Shown here one piece after another: positions 17,152 to 24,947 of a stretch of DNA of 64,000 nucleotides. Origin of the DNA: Yinghuangia elevatio (GTDB lineage: Bacteria; Actinomycetota; Actinomycetes; Streptomycetales; Streptomycetaceae); assembly GCF_040649515.1 (NCBI RefSeq), contig NZ_JBEZFP010000032.1:13967-77966 (forward strand). Reading direction: 5' to 3'. Under the pieces are notes generated by a model. That model did not search any database and was not told the origin of the DNA. It was given only the letters and a program-made list of their open reading frames with translations. The position numbers were made by a program, and so were the translations under genes. The stretch's first letter is position 1. Each line of letters opens with the position of its first letter.

Positions 17152-18360
17152 TCAGGCCGCGCTGAGGCTGGGCTCGGTGCCCGGCAGGCCGGTCCCGATC
17201 GGCATCGACTTGCCGGCCGTACGCTCCGGGCGCGGCGCCTCCTGCTCGCGCCAGACCAGGCGGCGGCCGGAACCGGCGTCGAAGAGGTGGATCCGGTCGG
17301 TGGGTGCGGTGAGGGTGACGGGCTCGCCGGGGACGAGGCCGAGCGGGCGGGGCCCGCGTACCGCGATCCGGTCCGCGGCACCCGTCGGAACGCCGGTCGC
17401 GGTGCCGGCGCGGCACAGCGCGACTTCCTCGCTGCCCAGGTTCTCGACGGCTTCGACGACGGCGCGGATGCGCAGGATGTCGCCCGGGGTCTCGGCGGAG
17501 GTCGGCGTCAGGTGTTCGGGGCGTACGCCGAGCACCACGTCGCGTGCGGGGACCCGGCCGGGCCACAAAGGTGCGGTGGTGCCCTCGGCGTCCACCCGCA
17601 GCAGGCCCGCGTCGGTGGTGGACAGCTTGCCCGGCATCAGGTTCATCGGCGGTGCGCCGAGGAACGACGCGACGAACACGGACGCGGGTTCGTCGTACAC
17701 CTCGGTGGGCGTGCCCACCTGTTCGAGGCGGCCGCCGTCGAGCAGCGCGATCCGGGTGGCCATGGTCATCGCCTCGACCTGGTCATGGGTGACGTAGACG
17801 AAGGTGGAGCCGAGCCTGCGGTGCAGGGCGGCCAACTCGACACGTGTCGCGGTGCGGAGCTTCGCGTCGAGGTTGGACAGCGGCTCGTCCATGAGGAACG
17901 CGCGGGGCTCGCGGACCAGTGCGCGGCCCAGGGCGACCCGCTGCCGCTGGCCGCCGGAGAGTTCCTTCGGGCGGCGTGCGAGCAGCTCGCCGAGTTCGAG
18001 CTGCGCGGCGACCTCGCGGACCCGGGCGCGGGCCACCTCTTTGGCCGTGCGGCGCACGCGCAGCGGGAAGGCGATGTTCTGAGCGACCGTCAGGTGCGGG
18101 TACAGGGCGTAGCTCTGGAAGACCATGGCGAGGTCGCGGCGGCGCGGCGGGCTGTGCGTGATGTCGTCGTCGTCCAGCATGATGCGGCCGGACGTGGGCG
18201 GCAGGAGCCCGGCGACCATGCGCAGCAGGGTGGTCTTGCCGCAGCCACTCGGTCCCAGCAGCGCCAGGAACTCTCCGTCCGCCACATCGAGGGAGACCCG
18301 GTCGACGGCGGACGTGTCGCCGAATTTGCGGGTCAGCGCGTCGAGACGTATGCGGCCCAC
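17152..18360 (-). CDS. ABC transporter ATPase (UgpC/MsmK/MalK type)
   Basis: A 402-residue ATPase. Walker A is GPSGCGKTT, the Q-loop VFQSYALYPH, the signature LSGGQRQRVALGRAL, Walker B FLMDEPLSNLDAKLR and the H-loop YVTHDQVEAM. A C-terminal OB-fold regulatory region (VLGVRPEHL) is typical of carbohydrate and glycerol-3-phosphate importers. GTG at 18360 follows AAGGAG at 5 nt. It is the first gene of the six-gene importer locus; in many actinomycetes one such ATPase serves several importers. Confidence 0.94.
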   Translation of the reverse strand: MGRIRLDALTRKFGDTSAVDRVSLDVADGEFLALLGPSGCGKTTLLRMVAGLLPPTSGRIMLDDDDITHSPPRRRDLAMVFQSYALYPHLTVAQNIAFPLRVRRTAKEVARARVREVAAQLELGELLARRPKELSGGQRQRVALGRALVREPRAFLMDEPLSNLDAKLRTATRVELAALHRRLGSTFVYVTHDQVEAMTMATRIALLDGGRLEQVGTPTEVYDEPASVFVASFLGAPPMNLMPGKLSTTDAGLLRVDAEGTTAPLWPGRVPARDVVLGVRPEHLTPTSAETPGDILRIRAVVEAVENLGSEEVALCRAGTATGVPTGAADRIAVRGPRPLGLVPGEPVTLTAPTDRIHLFDAGSGRRLVWREQEAPRPERTAGKSMPIGTGLPGTEPSLSAA

Positions 18361-18669
18361 GAGAACTCCTTACAGACGTGCGATGTGCGTTGTGTACGCA
18401 CCACACGGTGGCGGGTCGCCGTGAACGAGACGTTCTCGCCGGATGTGGGCCCGGCATACGCGGCACCACGGTCGGCGGGACATTGGGTGAAGCCACGGAT
18501 CCACAAACTGAACCAACGCTGCTAGCTATATGACTAATAGTCGCAACGTCGCTGATGGGACGGTCTCCGGCGGTCCGCGAGACGCCGTTCGGGTGACAGT
18601 TGCAGCGTGAGATACACCGCATGGGCCGTTTAAACGCGTGAGCAAGATTTTTACGGGAAACAAACGGGC
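18361..18669. promoter_or_regulatory. Divergent promoter region, importer locus / antiporter
   Basis: A 309-bp gene-free region. It contains an AT-rich island at about 18521-18542 with the 11-bp palindrome GACTA-A-TAGTC (18532-18542), a candidate operator. TCACCC-type motifs on the minus strand near 18485 and 18593 loosely recall PHO-box half-sites, but no clear 11-bp direct repeat is present. Transcription is leftward into the importer and rightward into the antiporter. Confidence 0.45.
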
Positions 18670-19770
18670 ATGGTGACTCGCTCGCGCTCCGTCCTGTTCC
18701 AGCGAACGACGGTGGTACCCGCCTTTGCCCTCGTCGCGCTCGTCCTCACATGGGGGCGGGACGTGCCCGGCTGGGTCGTCGCGGTGGCCGCCGCGCTGCT
18801 CGCGGGGGCGGTGCTCGCCGCCGTGCACCACGCCGAGGTGGTGGCACACCGGGTGGGCGAACCGTACGGGTCACTCGTACTCGCGATCTCCGTCACCGTC
18901 ATCGAGGTCGCGCTGATCGTGACCCTGACCGCCGACGGCGGCGACAAAAGCGCCTCACTGGCCCGCGACACGGTCTTCGCCGCGGTGATGATCACCTGCA
19001 ACGGCATCTTCGGCCTGAGCCTGCTGGTCGGCGCACTGCGCGGCGGCGTCGCCCGGTTCAACCCGGAGGGCACCGGCGCGGCCCTCGCCACGGTCGCCAC
19101 CCTCGCCGGACTCAGCCTCGTCCTCCCGACCTTCACCACCAGCAGCCCCGGCCCCAAGTTCTCCCCCGGCCAACTCGTCTTCGCCGCCATCGCGTCCGCC
19201 CTGCTGTACGCCCTCTTCGTGGCCACCCAGACCGTGCGCCACCGCGAGGAGTTCCTGCCGGTCACCTCCGAAGGGCACGTGATCGAGGAGGAGGAGCACG
19301 AGCACCCGCCGACCGCGCGCGACGCGTGGACCAGCCTCGGCCTCCTCGGGCTCGCCCTGGTCGCGGTCGTCGGGCTGGCGAAGGTGGTCTCGCCGACGAT
19401 CGAGTCCGGCGTCGAGAAGGCAGGCCTCCCGCACGCCGTGGTCGGCGTCGTGATCGCCCTGCTGGTCCTGCTGCCCGAGTCCATCGCCGCCGTCCGGGCC
19501 GCGCTGCGCGACCGGGTGCAGACCAGCCTCAACCTCGCCCTGGGGTCGGCGATGGCGAGCATCGGCCTGACCATTCCCGCCGTCGCCGTCGCCTCGATCT
19601 GGCTGGACGGCCCCCTTCTGCTCGGACTCGGCAGCACCCACATGGTGCTGCTCGCGCTGACCGTGGTGGTGGGCATCCTGACCGTCGTGCCGGGGCGCGC
19701 GACACCGCTGCAAGGCGGCGTGCACCTGTCGCTGCTCGCCGCGTACATCGTTCTGGCGATCAACCCCTGA
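18670..19770 (+). CDS. Ca2+/H+ (Na+/H+) antiporter, ChaA/CaxA type
   Basis: A 366-residue membrane protein with about 11 hydrophobic segments. The two alpha-repeat motifs of the Ca2+/cation antiporter superfamily are GSLVLAISVTVIEVALIV with MITCNGIFGLSLLVG in the first half, and ALLVLLPESIAAVRAAL with NLALGSAMASIGLTIPAVA in the second. The cytoplasmic acidic loop GHVIEEEEHEHPP near residue 205 separates the repeats and may bind cations. It exports Ca2+ or Na+ in exchange for protons. The gene stands alone, and the start has only a weak ribosome binding site. Confidence 0.92.
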   Translation: MVTRSRSVLFQRTTVVPAFALVALVLTWGRDVPGWVVAVAAALLAGAVLAAVHHAEVVAHRVGEPYGSLVLAISVTVIEVALIVTLTADGGDKSASLARDTVFAAVMITCNGIFGLSLLVGALRGGVARFNPEGTGAALATVATLAGLSLVLPTFTTSSPGPKFSPGQLVFAAIASALLYALFVATQTVRHREEFLPVTSEGHVIEEEEHEHPPTARDAWTSLGLLGLALVAVVGLAKVVSPTIESGVEKAGLPHAVVGVVIALLVLLPESIAAVRAALRDRVQTSLNLALGSAMASIGLTIPAVAVASIWLDGPLLLGLGSTHMVLLALTVVVGILTVVPGRATPLQGGVHLSLLAAYIVLAINP

Positions 19771-19885
19771 GCCGGGTCAACCGACTGCGGATTGCGCATG
19801 TCCGGCCGGAACCGGGGCAGCGAGCAAGGGACTTCATCCGACGCGCCGCATCCCGACCGGACGCGGCGCCCGACGAGAGGCAGTC

Positions 19886-20053
19886 ATGCCGATCGGAACC
19901 CGAGTCCGCAGCATCGTGCGCGCCGTCACGCCGCGCCGTCGCCGCCGTCGCACCCGAGGAGGCGGGGGCGTGGGCATCGGCGCCCGCCTCGGCCGCATCC
20001 GCATCGGTGCGGGCGCCGGCCGCCGCGGCGCGGGCGGAGGCGTCTCCCGCTGA
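19886..20053 (+). CDS. Small Arg/Gly-rich ORF (55 aa), unknown
   Basis: An ATG at 19886 preceded by GAGAGG at 5 nt opens a 55-residue frame. It begins MPIGTRVRSIVRAVTP, runs into a block of six Arg, then a Gly-rich part with GIGARLGRIRIGAGAGRRGAG, ending VSR. It is very basic and has no acidic residue at all. It lies in the 538-bp region between the antiporter and Rsm22 genes. Such compositions occur in nucleic-acid-binding or cell-penetrating peptides, but nothing specific is recognised and chance remains possible in GC-rich DNA. The rest of the region shows no convincing ORF. Confidence 0.4.
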   Translation: MPIGTRVRSIVRAVTPRRRRRRTRGGGGVGIGARLGRIRIGAGAGRRGAGGGVSR

Positions 20054-20308
20054 CCCGCTCATCGACCGCCGAACCGCGGCGCATGCACCCGGCGCGTCGC
20101 CCGTAGGCCGCAATGCCCGGCTCGCGCACCCGCGCCCCCCGCGGGTGCGCGCTGCCGTGTCGGGGCGGGCGGCGCCCACGCCGTGCGCCCCGCACCTGTT
20201 GTCCTGCCCGGCTTCGTGTCCGGCTTCGTGCCGGTGCGTCGGCGCGGTCGTGCTCGGGTCGGCGCCGGGGCAACGAACGTCCCCCTCCCCGCTGATAAAG
20301 TCGCGGCC

Positions 20309-21370
20309 ATGAGCCCAGCACCGCCGGCGCACCGTTCCGCAGACCCGGCGGGAGAGACCACGGGCACCACCTCGGACCTCGCCACCGCCGTCGCGGCGGA
20401 GATCGGCAACGCCACGCGCGGGCTCGCGCAGGCGTACCAGGAGCTGTCCGACCTCTACCGCGGCGGCGGCGCAACACCCGACGACTCCCGCCTCACGCAA
20501 CGCCACGTGCACGCCTACCTCGCGGCCCGGCTTCCGGCGACGCTCGCGGTCGACCGGGCGGTGTTCGACGCGGTCGTACGCCGGCGTCCCGACTGGCACC
20601 CGGCCTCCGTGCTCGACCTGGGCGCCGGGCCCGGCACCGCGGTCTGGGCCGCGGCCGAGGCCTTCCCGTCGCTCCGCCGCGCGGCCCTTGTGGAACAGGC
20701 GTCCGCCATGATCGACGCGGGCCGTCGGCTCGCCGCGCGCTCGGCCTCGGCCGCGGTACGCGCCGCAACCTGGCACCGCGCGTCCGTCTCCGCGCCTCCC
20801 GCCGAACCGGCCGACCTGGTCGTCGCCTCCTTCGTGCTCGGCGAACTCCCGGACGACACCCTGGTCGAGACCGTCGACCGCTGGTGGGACCTGACCCGCG
20901 GCGAACTCGTCGTCGTCGAGCCCGGAACCCCCGCGGGCTTCGCCCGGTTGCGCCGCGTGCGCGACCGGCTGATCGCGGCCGGGGCCACCATCAGTGCGCC
21001 CTGCCCCTCCGACGCGGCGTGCCCGATGACCGGCGACGACTGGTGCCACTTCGCCACGCGCGTGACCAGGTCCGGCGTGCACCGCGTCGTCAAGGGCGGC
21101 GAACTGGGCTTCGAGGACGAGAAGTTCGCCTACCTGTCGGCATCCCGCCAGAATCCGGCACACGCGCCGGCCCGCGTTCTGCGCGCCCCGCAGATCCGGC
21201 CCGGACACATCCGCCTCACCGTCTGCGAGGCGCCGGAGATGCGCGAGGCAGTCGTCGCGAAGAGCCGCAAGGACGCGTTCCGCTGGGCGCGCAAGGCGCA
21301 CTGGGGGGACGAGGTTCCGCCCGGAACGCTCAAGGACGACCGCCGCAAGGGCGACCGCGACCCGGCGTAA
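20309..21370 (+). CDS. Rsm22-type small ribosomal subunit methyltransferase-like protein
   Basis: A 353-residue Rossmann methyltransferase of the Rsm22 (mitochondrial mS35-related) family. The SAM-binding motif is VLDLGAGPGTAVWAA, followed by VASFVLGELP and VVVEPGTPAGF. A Cys cluster CPSDAACPMTGDDWC plus a later TVCEAP supplies four Cys, matching the Fe-S ligands seen in the family. Its role is ribosome assembly or rRNA methylation by family, unproven here. ATG at 20309 has no Shine-Dalgarno but a TAAAGT box 7 nt upstream, implying a leaderless mRNA. Confidence 0.88.
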   Translation: MSPAPPAHRSADPAGETTGTTSDLATAVAAEIGNATRGLAQAYQELSDLYRGGGATPDDSRLTQRHVHAYLAARLPATLAVDRAVFDAVVRRRPDWHPASVLDLGAGPGTAVWAAAEAFPSLRRAALVEQASAMIDAGRRLAARSASAAVRAATWHRASVSAPPAEPADLVVASFVLGELPDDTLVETVDRWWDLTRGELVVVEPGTPAGFARLRRVRDRLIAAGATISAPCPSDAACPMTGDDWCHFATRVTRSGVHRVVKGGELGFEDEKFAYLSASRQNPAHAPARVLRAPQIRPGHIRLTVCEAPEMREAVVAKSRKDAFRWARKAHWGDEVPPGTLKDDRRKGDRDPA

Positions 21371-21746
21371 ATCCCCTGCCCCTGGGCGTACTTCGGCGGC
21401 ATTCGGGGTGGCGGCATCCGGGCGGCGGATCCGTCGGGCGCGCACGCCGACGGTCCCCGGTTGCGGATGGTGCGGCTCCGGGCCGCCGCTTTCACGGCGG
21501 CCCGGAGTGACCCCATCCACACACGCTTCAGATGTACCTTCCGGACCGTCCGAATTTCGGCAGGCGGCGCCGCGGCGCGCCCGCGGCGGGCACGAGACCA
21601 CCCGTTCGGCCGCTTCCCGTACGGCCCTTCGCGCCATTCGCGTTACCCGACGCCGATCCGGGGCAGCCGCAGCACAGAGAGACGGGGGGCCACGCACCGG
21701 GGCGGCGACGCCCCGAACTCCACCTCATAACCGAAGGGTTGCGGAC
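21371..21746. other. Intergenic region after Rsm22 gene
   Basis: A 376-bp gap. It holds the strong hairpin listed separately and, after about 21510, the presumed promoter of the coiled-coil membrane protein gene. Short ORFs here are not supported by codon pattern or ribosome binding sites. Confidence 0.5.
21476..21507. terminator. Terminator hairpin after Rsm22 gene
   Basis: Perfect 13-bp arms CTCCGGGCCGCCG and CGGCGGCCCGGAG around the loop CTTTCA. It lies 106 bp past the Rsm22 stop and has no T-run. Confidence 0.7.
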
Positions 21747-22301
21747 ATGTTGCTGCTGGGACTCCTGCTCCTGATGGCGACCGGCGCTTTCACGTTGCTG
21801 CTCATATCCGAGAACCGCACCGGGACTCCGGACTACACCGTGACGCTGTTCGACCAGGACATCGCGACCATGAGCAGCCTCCAGGTCTTCCTGGCCGGAA
21901 TAGCCCTCGCCTTGGTCTTCGCGTTCTCCGTCTGGATGACGACCGTGGGCGGTGTGCACGCGCGGCACCGCATGGCCGATCTCCGGGAGGCGCGGGCGCA
22001 GGCCAAGCACGCCTCTGCGGAGGCGCGAGAGGCGAACGCACAGCTCAACCGCACGCAGGCCGAACGCGACGCGATTTCCTCGCGCCTCGCGGAGACCGAC
22101 CGGGCGGCCAAGGAAGCGGCCCGCGAGGCCCGCGTCGAGGCCCGCCAGGCCCGCGCCGCGGAGAAGGCCGAACGCAAGGCCGAGGCGAGCCGGGCGCGTA
22201 CCGCCCGCAAGACCGCCGAGGGCGATGCCACCACCACCGAAGGCAAGCCGTCGCGTACCGCCGACATGAAGGAGCGGTTCCGCCACCTCATCCGGCACTG
22301 A
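21747..22301 (+). CDS. LapA-like membrane protein with basic coiled-coil tail
   Basis: A 184-residue protein. Two membrane segments lie at about residues 1-20 and 45-68, joined by a short loop (SENRTGTPDYTVTLFDQDI), recalling LapA-domain membrane proteins. The remaining ~115 residues form a long Ala/Arg/Glu/Lys helix (AEAREANAQLNRTQAERDA...) with coiled-coil heptad character, ending KERFRHLIRH. ATG at 21747 follows GAAGGG. Its role is unknown; it could tether a complex or DNA to the membrane. Confidence 0.75.
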   Translation: MLLLGLLLLMATGAFTLLLISENRTGTPDYTVTLFDQDIATMSSLQVFLAGIALALVFAFSVWMTTVGGVHARHRMADLREARAQAKHASAEAREANAQLNRTQAERDAISSRLAETDRAAKEAAREARVEARQARAAEKAERKAEASRARTARKTAEGDATTTEGKPSRTADMKERFRHLIRH

Positions 22302-22368
22302 TCACCGGGCGCTGACGGTGCGAAGCGGCACCACCCCACCGGGCACTCGGAGCGACGGGCGACTACAA

Positions 22369-22419
22369 CTGCGTCCCGTCCCGCAGCCGTTCACGATGCG
22401 GCTGCGGGGCGGGACGCAG
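22369..22419. terminator. Strong bidirectional terminator
   Basis: 21-nt arms at 22369-22389 and 22399-22419 (CTGCGTCCC... / ...GGGACGCAG) pair along their full length with one G-T wobble, around a 9-nt loop. It lies between the convergent coiled-coil and anti-sigma genes. The gene-free stretch 22302-22616 holds only this hairpin and the repeat below. Confidence 0.8.
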
Positions 22420-22510
22420 TCGCGCGCAGATTCGCGAGCAGGCCGTGGAAGCAGATCAGACGGACCTGATCGGGGGCGGAACCCGACCGGGCAGCGCGGG
22501 TCAGTCCATC

Positions 22511-22566
22511 GCCAGTCAATGCGGGCCAGTCAATGCGGGTCAGTCAACGCGGGCCAGTCAGTGCGG
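22511..22566. repeat. Four 14-bp tandem repeats
   Basis: Four adjacent units: GCCAGTCAATGCGG twice, then GTCAGTCAACGCGG and GCCAGTCAGTGCGG. They lie 51 bp past the stop of the anti-sigma gene, outside any gene. The period and lack of spacers rule out a CRISPR array. Confidence 0.8.
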
Positions 22567-22616
22567 GGCACTGCGGCGCAGCCGAGGCCGGTGCGGATCG
22601 GTGTCAGGGCCGGCCG

Positions 22617-23087
22617 TCACACCGGAACCGGCCTCGGCCACAGCCCCGGCAGCGGCACGGTCGCCCGTACGATCTTCCCGTCCGGCGCCGGCAGCACATG
22701 GATTCCGCCGGTCAGGCGCGTGACGATCAGCAGCCCGTAGCCCGCCGGCCTGCCGCGCCGCCCCGCGATCGGCAGGTACCCGTGCGCGGTGTCCTGCACG
22801 GCGATCTCCGCCGCCGCGTTCGTCAGGGTGACCGTCAGTCGGCAGGGACCCGGTGCGTGCCGGCAGGCGTTCGCCACCAACTCCGCGACCACCAACAGCA
22901 CATCGCTCACCGCAGCGTCCGCGGCGTCGAGTCGGCGGCCGACGCGTACGCCCGCCAGGAACTCCGTGGTGGCATGCCGCGCGTCGCGGACCGAGCCCGG
23001 CATTCCGTCCAGGTCGACGACGAGTACGCGGTGCCCGTCGTCCGTCGTGCTCCAGCCTTGCATGCCGTGTGACCGCGTGGTGCTCAT
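22617..23087 (-). CDS. RsbW/SpoIIAB-like anti-sigma serine kinase
   Basis: A 156-residue GHKL ATPase-fold protein. The N-box is ELVANACRHAP and the later glycine motif RPAGYGLLIVTRLTGG completes the ATP pocket. These proteins hold SigB/SigF-type sigma factors inactive and phosphorylate an anti-anti-sigma partner. Its ATG overlaps the sigma gene's stop (ATGA at 23084-23087), so it is produced with the sigma factor just upstream. It may therefore be the cognate anti-sigma factor, although many such kinases exist in actinomycetes. Confidence 0.85.
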   Translation of the reverse strand: MSTTRSHGMQGWSTTDDGHRVLVVDLDGMPGSVRDARHATTEFLAGVRVGRRLDAADAAVSDVLLVVAELVANACRHAPGPCRLTVTLTNAAAEIAVQDTAHGYLPIAGRRGRPAGYGLLIVTRLTGGIHVLPAPDGKIVRATVPLPGLWPRPVPV

Positions 23088-24016
23088 GCCGCTGCTCCGC
23101 GCGCGCCGCCGGAAGACGAACCACCTGGCGGCTCTTCGGACGACGCCTGCGGCGCCTCTCCTTCGAGCTGCCGACGCAGCGACGCGAGCGTGGCGGCCAA
23201 CAGCCGCGACACGTGCATTTGGGAGATCCCGAGGTGCGCGGCGATCTCGCGCTGCGGCAGACCGTGCCAGAACCGCAGTTCCAGCAGCAGCCGCTCGCGG
23301 TACGCCAGCGCGCCCATCAGCGGCTTCACCGACTCCCGGAAGTCCACGAGGTCGAGCTCGCGGTCGTCGTAGCCGAGGCGCTCGCTCAGCGGCGTACGCC
23401 CCTGCGGCCCGCTGTCGCCGTCGTGCTCGCCCCCGGTGCCGGCGTCGAGCGAGTCGACGAGGTACGCCCGTCCCGCGTCGCGCCCGTCCTGCACCTCCTC
23501 GGGGGTGGCGCCGATCCGCTTCGCGATCTCCTTGGTGGTCGGCTCACGGCCCATCTCCTGCTCCAGGTGGTCGGACGCCCGCGTCACCGCGAGGAACCGC
23601 TCCTGGAGACCGCGCGCCACGTGCACGGGCCACGACGTGTCGCGGAAGAAGCGCTTGATCTCGCCCGAGATGGTGGGCAGCGCGAAGCTCGCGAACTCCA
23701 CGCCGCGGTCCGGGTCGTACGCGTCGACCGCCTTGATCAGGCCGATGATGCCGGTCTGCACGATGTCGTCGTACAGTTCGCGCCTGTGCGAGTGCTCACG
23801 CGCGATGTACCGGACCAACGGCAGGTTCAGTTGCACGATCGTTCCGCGCACGTCCCCGTACTGGGGGGACTCCGGGTCGAGACCCCGCAGATCGCGGATC
23901 AGGTCGTCGCTGAGGGCGCGCGCCTCCTGCTTGCCCATCGCGCGCAGCTCCTGGGTGCTGAATCGGGGCGGCCACGTCCGGCCGTCGCGAATCCGCACGG
24001 TCACGGGATCGGTCAC
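23084..24016 (-). CDS. SigB/SigF/SigG-family RNA polymerase sigma factor
   Basis: A 310-residue group 3 sigma factor. Region 2 spans PLVRYIAREHSHRRELYDD, the DIVQTGIIGLIKAVDAYDP -10 reader and FASFALPTISGEIKRFFRD; region 3 is the EREMGREPTTKEIAKRIG-like block; region 4 ends with GLPQREIAAHLGISQMHVSRLLAATLASLR. A Ser/Gly-rich tail follows. GTG at 24016 is chosen because AAGGAG lies 8 nt upstream; a further in-frame start at 24076 lacks one. It directs a stress or developmental regulon by family. The order sigma then kinase is the reverse of the classic rsbW-sigB arrangement. Confidence 0.93.
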   Translation of the reverse strand: MTDPVTVRIRDGRTWPPRFSTQELRAMGKQEARALSDDLIRDLRGLDPESPQYGDVRGTIVQLNLPLVRYIAREHSHRRELYDDIVQTGIIGLIKAVDAYDPDRGVEFASFALPTISGEIKRFFRDTSWPVHVARGLQERFLAVTRASDHLEQEMGREPTTKEIAKRIGATPEEVQDGRDAGRAYLVDSLDAGTGGEHDGDSGPQGRTPLSERLGYDDRELDLVDFRESVKPLMGALAYRERLLLELRFWHGLPQREIAAHLGISQMHVSRLLAATLASLRRQLEGEAPQASSEEPPGGSSSGGARGAAA

Positions 24017-24355
24017 GGGATCGACTCCTTGCACGTCGATGGCCCTCGGGACCGCGGGAGCACGCGTGCTGGGCACGCGCTCCTGACAGTGGTCCCGCGG
24101 GAGTCAGGGCTCCGCGGGTGCCCGGCTGCTTCAGGCGAGCGGCTTGCCCCGGGCACACGTGTGCCTCGGCAGACGGCGCACATACCGCCCTGTCGGCCGG
24201 GCCCCTCTGCGGGCGCTCACCGGCCACTCCTGGGCCCTTACCCACTCTCCGGCGGAGAAACCCGACCCTGCCGACCCATCGGCGATCCGCCGCCGACCAG
24301 CCCTTTCCCACGTATGGGCGCGATTCGTCCGGGGCGTACGGGGTAGCGCGCGAGC
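24017..24355. promoter_or_regulatory. Divergent promoter region, sigma factor / lipoprotein
   Basis: A 339-bp gene-free region. It contains the perfect 14-bp palindrome GGCACACGTGTGCC (24152-24165). A GGGTAG element 10 nt before the lipoprotein ATG resembles the -10 box of SigB-type promoters, though no GTTT -35 at the right distance is evident. No credible ORF is seen. Confidence 0.4.
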
Positions 24356-24829
24356 ATGACCGGACTGATTCAACTCAGGACACGCCGCGGGCGGTGGGGC
24401 ACGTCCGTGGGCGCACTCTCGGTCGCCGCGGTGCTCGCGCTGGGCACTACGGCGTGCGGCGAAGACAGCAATCCCGACGACGTACGCGACGCGGTCTCCT
24501 CGGTGGAGAGCGCGCTCAACCGGGCGGGCGACGAGTTCGACGACTTCAAGAACGGCGTCGACGCCAAGAACCAGGTCCAGGTCGGCCAGACCGTCAAGGA
24601 CGCGGACGGCCGCTTCTCCGTACCGGTGACCGTGGCGAACACCGGCGACAAGGAGGCCGACTTCCTGATCCAGATCGAGTTCCGCGACGCGTCCGGCGAC
24701 ATGGTGGACACGATCGTGATGAACATCGACAACGTGGCACCCGGGCAGCAAGGCGACGGAACCGCGCGCAGCCACGTCAAGCCGGCCGAGAACGTGACCG
24801 CCCAGGTGAGCCGGGCGCTGCGGCACTGA
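24356..24829 (+). CDS. Small lipoprotein with FxLYD-like domain
   Basis: A 157-residue lipoprotein. A twin-Arg-containing basic N-terminus, a hydrophobic core and the lipobox LGTTAC lie near residue 33. An acidic helix follows (DVRDAVSSVESALNRAGDEFDDF), then a beta-sandwich of about 90 residues (FSVPVTVANTGDKEADFLIQIEFRDASGDMV) resembling FxLYD/CARDB-type domains. It is probably exposed outside the membrane; its function is unknown. It is divergent from the sigma gene and could be one of its targets (inference). Confidence 0.7.
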   Translation: MTGLIQLRTRRGRWGTSVGALSVAAVLALGTTACGEDSNPDDVRDAVSSVESALNRAGDEFDDFKNGVDAKNQVQVGQTVKDADGRFSVPVTVANTGDKEADFLIQIEFRDASGDMVDTIVMNIDNVAPGQQGDGTARSHVKPAENVTAQVSRALRH

Positions 24830-24947
24830 GCCGACCGGAACACCGGCCGGCGGCGAGATCGTGATCACGGTCCGCCGCCATGGATTCGGTGGGACTCCGC
24901 TGTTAGCGTCGCGCGGCGTACGGCCGCGCACCTGGGAGGACCACCGC

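Noticed and set aside
18485..18599. PHO box controlling the importer locus
   Set aside because: Only scattered TCACCC-like hexamers are present, without the 11-bp direct-repeat spacing of Streptomyces PHO boxes.
22511..22566. Possible CRISPR array
   Set aside because: The four 14-bp units are directly adjacent with no spacers; no cas gene is present.
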